In this document: piece by piece, positions 13,544 to 16,921 of the stretch
Layout of the letters: each line of letters starts with the position of its first letter
Numbering within the stretch: the stretch's first letter is position 1
Assembly: GCA_910578085.1 (NCBI GenBank)
Contig: CAJTPM010000056.1
Coordinates: 1 to 16,921 of the forward strand
DNA length: 16,921 nt
Source: an uncultured Lachnospiraceae bacterium
GTDB taxonomy: Bacteria; Bacillota; Clostridia; Lachnospirales; Lachnospiraceae
Direction of reading: 5' to 3'
Program-made: the position numbers and the translations under genes
Notes under the pieces: model-generated
Database searches by the model: none
What the model saw: only the letters and a program-made list of their open reading frames with translations
Told to the model about the DNA's origin: nothing

Positions 13544-14112
13544 ATTTACCAAATAAACTGACGGTGTTTCGCATGGTGCTGATCTTTCCCTTTGTGATCC
13601 TGCTTCTGGGCGGGCATGAGGGATGGGGATGGTTTACGGCACTCTTTAGCGGTATCTCGGGCTATACGGATTATATTGCACTGGCAATCTTTGTGATTGC
13701 CAGCCTGACGGATCTGTTGGACGGAAAAATTGCAAGAAAGTATAATCTGATCACTAACTTCGGGAAGTTTATGGATCCGCTTGCGGATAAACTGCTTGTC
13801 TGTTCGGCGATGATCTGTCTGACGGCGATGGGCAGGATTCCGGCGTGGATCGTGATCATCATTATAGCCAGGGAATTTGTGATCAGCGGTTTCAGGCTGA
13901 TCGCCTCGGATAACGGCAGGGTGATCGCAGCCAGCTGGTGGGGGAAATTTAAAACGACTTTCCAGATGGTGATGGTGATTCTGATGATTGCGAATATTCA
14001 GGCGCTCAGGTTTGCGACGGATCTTGTGATGTGGATCTCCCTGATTCTGACAGTGGTGTCATTATTGGATTATCTGATCAAAAATAAAGAGGTGATGCAG
14101 GGGACAAAGTGA
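13540..14112 (+). CDS. pgsA: CDP-diacylglycerol-glycerol-3-phosphate 3-phosphatidyltransferase
   Basis: This 190 aa integral membrane enzyme makes phosphatidylglycerophosphate, the committed step to phosphatidylglycerol. The CDP-alcohol phosphatidyltransferase motif D-xx-DG-xx-AR-x8-G-xxx-D-xxx-D is complete: Asp58, Asp61-Gly62, Ala65-Arg66, Gly75, Asp79, Asp83. Several hydrophobic helices surround it, and MNLPNKLTVFRM is the classic PgsA N-terminus. A second copy of the family cannot be excluded elsewhere in the genome, and related head-group enzymes exist, but the N-terminus favours PgsA. It overlaps rimO by four bases, so it is translated from the same message. Confidence 0.92.
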   Translation: MNLPNKLTVFRMVLIFPFVILLLGGHEGWGWFTALFSGISGYTDYIALAIFVIASLTDLLDGKIARKYNLITNFGKFMDPLADKLLVCSAMICLTAMGRIPAWIVIIIIAREFVISGFRLIASDNGRVIAASWWGKFKTTFQMVMVILMIANIQALRFATDLVMWISLILTVVSLLDYLIKNKEVMQGTK

Positions 14113-14209
14113 TCTCCGGCGTCATCATAAACAGTGCATAAAACAATGGTATGGCGGCTTGAACAGAGCGGATATATCATCAATACACCGAAAGGGAGAT
14201 AAGATAATT

Positions 14210-15472
14210 ATGGTCGTAGAACTGATCAGCGTGGGAACGGAGATTCTGCTGGGAAATATTGTCAATACCAACGCGGCGTATCTGGCGGAACAGTGCGCAT
14301 CGCTTGGGCTTTCCTGCTATTACCAGGGCGTGGTGGGGGACAATGCGGAGAGACTGCAGGGGACGCTGCAGACGGCGCTTGAGCGGTCGGATATTGTGAT
14401 CTTAGGCGGAGGGCTCGGACCGACTCAGGACGATCTGACAAAGGAAGTGACGGCGAGAGTGCTGGGGTTAAAGCTTGTGGAAGATGCCCACAGCAGGGAG
14501 CGGATCCGGGAATATCTGGAGACCAGGGGCTTTACTGTGACGGAAAACAACTGGAAACAGGCTCTTGCGCCGGAAGGGGCGGTTGTCATTGACAATGAGA
14601 ACGGTACGGCGCCGGGACTGATCATTGAGAAGGGCGACAAGCGGGTGATTTTGCTGCCCGGACCGCCAAATGAGATGCGGCCGATGTTTGAGAAGAGCAT
14701 TTATCCCTATTTAAATGAGCTGCAGCCCGGTGTGATCTATTCAAAGACCGTCAAAGTCTGCGGTGTGGGGGAGAGCGTTGCCGAGACCATGATCAAGGAT
14801 CTGATCGCAGCCCAGGATAATCCCACGATCGCAACCTACGCAAAGACAGGCGAGGTGCATCTGCGGGTGACGGCGAAGGCGGAGAACGAAAAAGAGGCGC
14901 GCAAACTGGTGAAGCCCATGGTGAAGGAGTTAAAGGGAAGGTTTGGCAACAGCATCTACACCACGGATACGGAAGTGACGCTGGAAAAATCTGTGATCGA
15001 TCTGCTGGCGGCAAATCATTTGACGGTGTCCACGGCGGAATCCTGCACGGGCGGACTGGTTTCGGCGAGGTTAATCAATGTGCCCGGGGCATCCGAGGTA
15101 TTTAAGGCCGGCTATGTCAGCTACTCCAACAAAACCAAGCGGAAATTGATCGGCGTGAAGAGAAGTTCTCTGGAAAAATACGGCGCCGTCAGCAGCGTTG
15201 TGGCAAAGGAGATGGCAAAAGGGGCGGCCATGCTCAGCAAAGCGGATGTGACGGTTTCCGTAACGGGGATCGCCGGTCCCGACGGCGGCAGCGAGGAGAA
15301 GCCGGTGGGGCTTGTGTATATAGGCTGTCAGGTGTGCGGGAAGAGTGCGGTAAAGGAATATCATTTTAAGGGAAACAGAAATAAGATCAGGGAAGCATCG
15401 GTGTCGGCGGCGCTCAGTCTGATGCGGGAATGCATTTTACAGTATTGCAGCAGTGTGATGTTCTCTGAATAA
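14210..15472 (+). CDS. cinA: CinA-family protein (MocF domain plus nicotinamide-nucleotide amidase)
   Basis: This 420 aa protein joins an N-terminal MoaB/Mog-like domain (VELISVGTEILLGNIVNTNA, then GGLGPTQDDLTKE, LLPGPPNEM) to a C-terminal PncC-type domain (STAESCTGGLVSARL, VSVTGIAGPDGG, KPVGLVYIG). Family members hydrolyse NMN to nicotinate mononucleotide (C-terminus), and the N-terminal part can act as an ADP-ribose pyrophosphatase; the competence-induced name is historical. An upstream TTG at 14159 is in frame, but the ATG at 14210 gives the conserved start and follows GGGAG, at a somewhat long 11-base distance. It usually precedes recA; here the next gene is a DUF3298-like protein. Confidence 0.93.
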   Translation: MVVELISVGTEILLGNIVNTNAAYLAEQCASLGLSCYYQGVVGDNAERLQGTLQTALERSDIVILGGGLGPTQDDLTKEVTARVLGLKLVEDAHSRERIREYLETRGFTVTENNWKQALAPEGAVVIDNENGTAPGLIIEKGDKRVILLPGPPNEMRPMFEKSIYPYLNELQPGVIYSKTVKVCGVGESVAETMIKDLIAAQDNPTIATYAKTGEVHLRVTAKAENEKEARKLVKPMVKELKGRFGNSIYTTDTEVTLEKSVIDLLAANHLTVSTAESCTGGLVSARLINVPGASEVFKAGYVSYSNKTKRKLIGVKRSSLEKYGAVSSVVAKEMAKGAAMLSKADVTVSVTGIAGPDGGSEEKPVGLVYIGCQVCGKSAVKEYHFKGNRNKIREASVSAALSLMRECILQYCSSVMFSE

Positions 15473-15493
15473 GGATGGAAATGAGGAAGCATA

Positions 15494-16534
15494 ATGTATC
15501 CAGAAAATAACAACTCAAATAAAGGAAGAAATATTGCGATAGGTATTGTTGTCTCACTTGTTTTTATCGGGCTTTTTGCGGGCTGCGTCTCTGTTGTGAT
15601 GCGGTATGTGGAACTGGATAAGAGCGGGAAGTTGGACAGGTGGCTGGAAGCGAACGCGGATGTGGAGGAGGACGACATCTTATCGGATTACGGCTATTAT
15701 GATGAGGATGGTTATTTTCATTATTATGGAGAGGACGATGGGGATGACGGCTTCGGTTATTACGATGAAGACGGCGAATTCCACTATTTTGAGAATGAGA
15801 CAGATCCGAGGGACCGGTTTGACCGCCCCACTCATGATGAGGATATCGAAGGGTACGCCACCGGTGAATATTTTTCTCTGCCGGCGGACAACCGGGTGGA
15901 GGGGCTTGCCTACTCTGTGGACATAGAAGAGAAAGAATACGAGGATGATTTCAACACCTATATTTATTACAGCTATCCCATAGTGGACGGAGATGTGCCG
16001 AACATAGATTACATCAATGATGTGATCTGTTCGGAATGGGAAAGCCTGTTGGAATACTATGAGGATGATTACAAGGCAGGTTTGCCGGATTATTACGGGG
16101 AAGACTATGAGGATTACGGAAAGAGTGACGGGATCATAGCGGAGTTAGACTGCAATGTCACTTTTATGTCGGAAGATATTCTGAGCGTTGTCTACCAGGA
16201 AACCGTTTATTACGGCGAGTATGGGGATTATGATGTAGATATCTATCTGTACTGTCTGAATTTTGATATGAAAAACGGTCAGCTTCTGGAAAATACGGGG
16301 ATGCTGGATATTGATGAGGAGTTTGTGGAAGATTTCCGTGAGAGAAGCGAAAAACAAAATGCGGACAGCGTACTGGATGACTGTGACGACGAGGATGTCA
16401 TGTATTATCTGGAAAATCCCTACAATCTGATTCTGTTTTACTGTCCCCAGGGTATGGAGATCGGACTCAATCTGGATAATGGATGGGTGACGGTGACTTA
16501 TGCGGATTATGAGGAGTATCTGAATAAGATGTAG
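15494..16534 (+). CDS. Acidic membrane-anchored DUF3298/RsiV-like protein
   Basis: This 346 aa protein has a basic start and one hydrophobic helix (about 14-36), followed by a very acidic linker (about 55-120) and a C-terminal DUF4163/DUF3298-like region (about 125-346: TYIYYSYPIVDG, DYINDVI, FMSEDILSVVYQETVYYG, LNFDMKNGQLL, NLDNGWVTVTYADYEEYL). Related domains occur in RsiV anti-sigma factors and PdaC deacetylases, but no cytoplasmic sigma-binding domain is seen here. Cys31 lies at the end of the hydrophobic stretch (LFAGC), a poor lipobox because Phe is at -3; either a lipoprotein or a signal anchor is possible. The linker contains a 21-residue repeat. It starts 21 bases after cinA and is probably co-transcribed. 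Function unknown. Confidence 0.7.
   Translation: MYPENNNSNKGRNIAIGIVVSLVFIGLFAGCVSVVMRYVELDKSGKLDRWLEANADVEEDDILSDYGYYDEDGYFHYYGEDDGDDGFGYYDEDGEFHYFENETDPRDRFDRPTHDEDIEGYATGEYFSLPADNRVEGLAYSVDIEEKEYEDDFNTYIYYSYPIVDGDVPNIDYINDVICSEWESLLEYYEDDYKAGLPDYYGEDYEDYGKSDGIIAELDCNVTFMSEDILSVVYQETVYYGEYGDYDVDIYLYCLNFDMKNGQLLENTGMLDIDEEFVEDFRERSEKQNADSVLDDCDDEDVMYYLENPYNLILFYCPQGMEIGLNLDNGWVTVTYADYEEYLNKM
15692..15796 (+). repeat. In-frame 63-base acidic repeat (two copies)
   Basis: The residue block GYYDEDGYFHYYGE (67-80) recurs as GYYDEDGEFHYFEN (88-101), a 21-residue (63-base) period; the second copy starts at 15755. The DNA copies differ at many third positions, so the duplication is old and kept at protein level. 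Asp/Glu with aromatic residues suggests calcium or cation binding or surface display; this is inference. Confidence 0.6.
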
Positions 16535-16779
16535 AGGGGTTCTTAATGCGGACGCCGCCGTGGGAGCCATGCGCTGGGCTATTGGATAGAGGGGCATCTG
16601 TGACAGTGAAGTTGGGCGGCTGAGGGATTAGCAGGATTTGATGAAAGAGGATCCGTTTGAAAAATTTATATAGGTAAAAAAGTTTGGTGTGGTATGATTT
16701 GTTTTGCAGATTTACTGGATTATTTGGACAAAATTTGGGGGGATTTATTGAGTGATTGAGGGATTTGTCGATTTTGGGG

Positions 16780-16808
16780 TTGACGGTGTATGATTGCCGT
16801 GGTAGAGT
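16780..16808 (+). promoter_or_regulatory. Possible promoter pointing out of the window
   Basis: TTGACG (16780-16785) and TAGAGT (16803-16808) are 17 bases apart. The -35 is one base from consensus but the -10 is weak. It would transcribe rightward into the unseen neighbour, with the direct repeats at the window end in its leader. Confidence 0.35.
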
Positions 16809-16903
16809 AAGGGTGTTAGTGAAATCTTATATTTTTAGATTAAAATGGTTGATTATCTCAAAAAAGCCTTGATTTACGGGCATACAAGCAGGATTTCAAG
16901 CTG

Positions 16904-16921
16904 AATTTACTACCAATTTAC
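16904..16921 (+). repeat. AATTTAC direct repeats at the window end
   Basis: AATTTAC occurs at 16904-16910 and 16915-16921, 11 bases apart, with TACC between; GATTTAC occurs at 16871-16877. The series may continue beyond the window. Spaced short repeats of this kind can be recombinase or regulator binding sites, but with two copies the call is weak. Confidence 0.3.

Larger units (their letters stand above)
16535..16921. other. Gene-poor right edge with promoter-like sequence and short repeats
   Basis: No gene is supported in these 387 bases. Composition becomes AT- and GT-rich. No intrinsic terminator is clear after the DUF3298-like gene. A possible extended -10, TGGTATGAT (16690-16698), and a better promoter at 16780-16808 point right, toward sequence outside the window. 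A ten-codon frame MKEDPFEKFI (16641-16673) is probably chance. Confidence 0.4.

Noticed and set aside
1..16921. CRISPR array, tRNA, rRNA or complete insertion sequence
   Set aside because: No regularly spaced repeat array, no tRNA-like cloverleaf and no transposase with terminal inverted repeats was seen on reading the window.

Overview
This looks like a chromosomal segment of a Gram-positive anaerobe of the Clostridia, most likely a Lachnospiraceae member. The main reasons are the conserved order yicC-remA-gmk-rpoZ-rimO-pgsA-cinA with rqcH (FbpA/NFACT) divergent beside it, AGGAGG-type ribosome sites, frequent TTG starts, and family choices such as the SprA-related HExxH protein, an RsiV-like DUF3298 protein and a YoaP-type acetyltransferase. 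Family names come from recognising motifs by eye; no database search was run.

Layout. (1) 1-1065: an AT-rich left edge with no confident gene in the first 280 bases, then a minus-strand MazE/MazF-type toxin-antitoxin pair. Its promoter -10 box lies inside a perfect 25-base palindrome, a likely autoregulatory operator. (2) 1117-1848: a membrane-anchored C39-like cysteine peptidase with its own promoter. (3) 1926-7255: a rightward series of accessory genes: WYL regulator, YoaP-like acetyltransferase, TfoX N-domain protein, GyrI-like ligand-binding protein, hypoxanthine-DNA glycosylase, O6-alkylguanine-DNA methyltransferase, a TIGR01212-type radical SAM enzyme and a small anchored protein of unknown function. 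(4) 7256-7419: a bidirectional terminator between convergent genes. (5) 7420-9291: rqcH on the minus strand, with a strong promoter. (6) 9480-15472: a rightward housekeeping run of an SprA-related metalloprotease-like protein, yicC, remA, gmk, rpoZ, rimO, pgsA and cinA, several of them overlapping. (7) 15494-16534: an acidic membrane-anchored DUF3298-like protein with an internal 21-residue repeat. (8) 16535-16921: a gene-poor, AT-rich right edge with promoter-like sequence and short direct repeats cut by the window end.

The housekeeping part joins nucleotide metabolism (gmk), transcription (rpoZ), ribosome modification and quality control (rimO, rqcH), RNA turnover (yicC), phospholipid synthesis (pgsA) and nucleotide salvage or repair (cinA). 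The accessory part groups two base-damage repair enzymes with sensor-like proteins downstream of a WYL regulator, which suggests, without proving, a stress-response cluster.

I found no clear new defence or mobile system. The items most worth checking are the WYL/repair cluster and the small leader frame before it, the intergenic structured element at 4637-4733, the stable leader hairpin before the SprA-related gene, the hairpin covering the rqcH stop codon, and the acidic repeat protein next to cinA.
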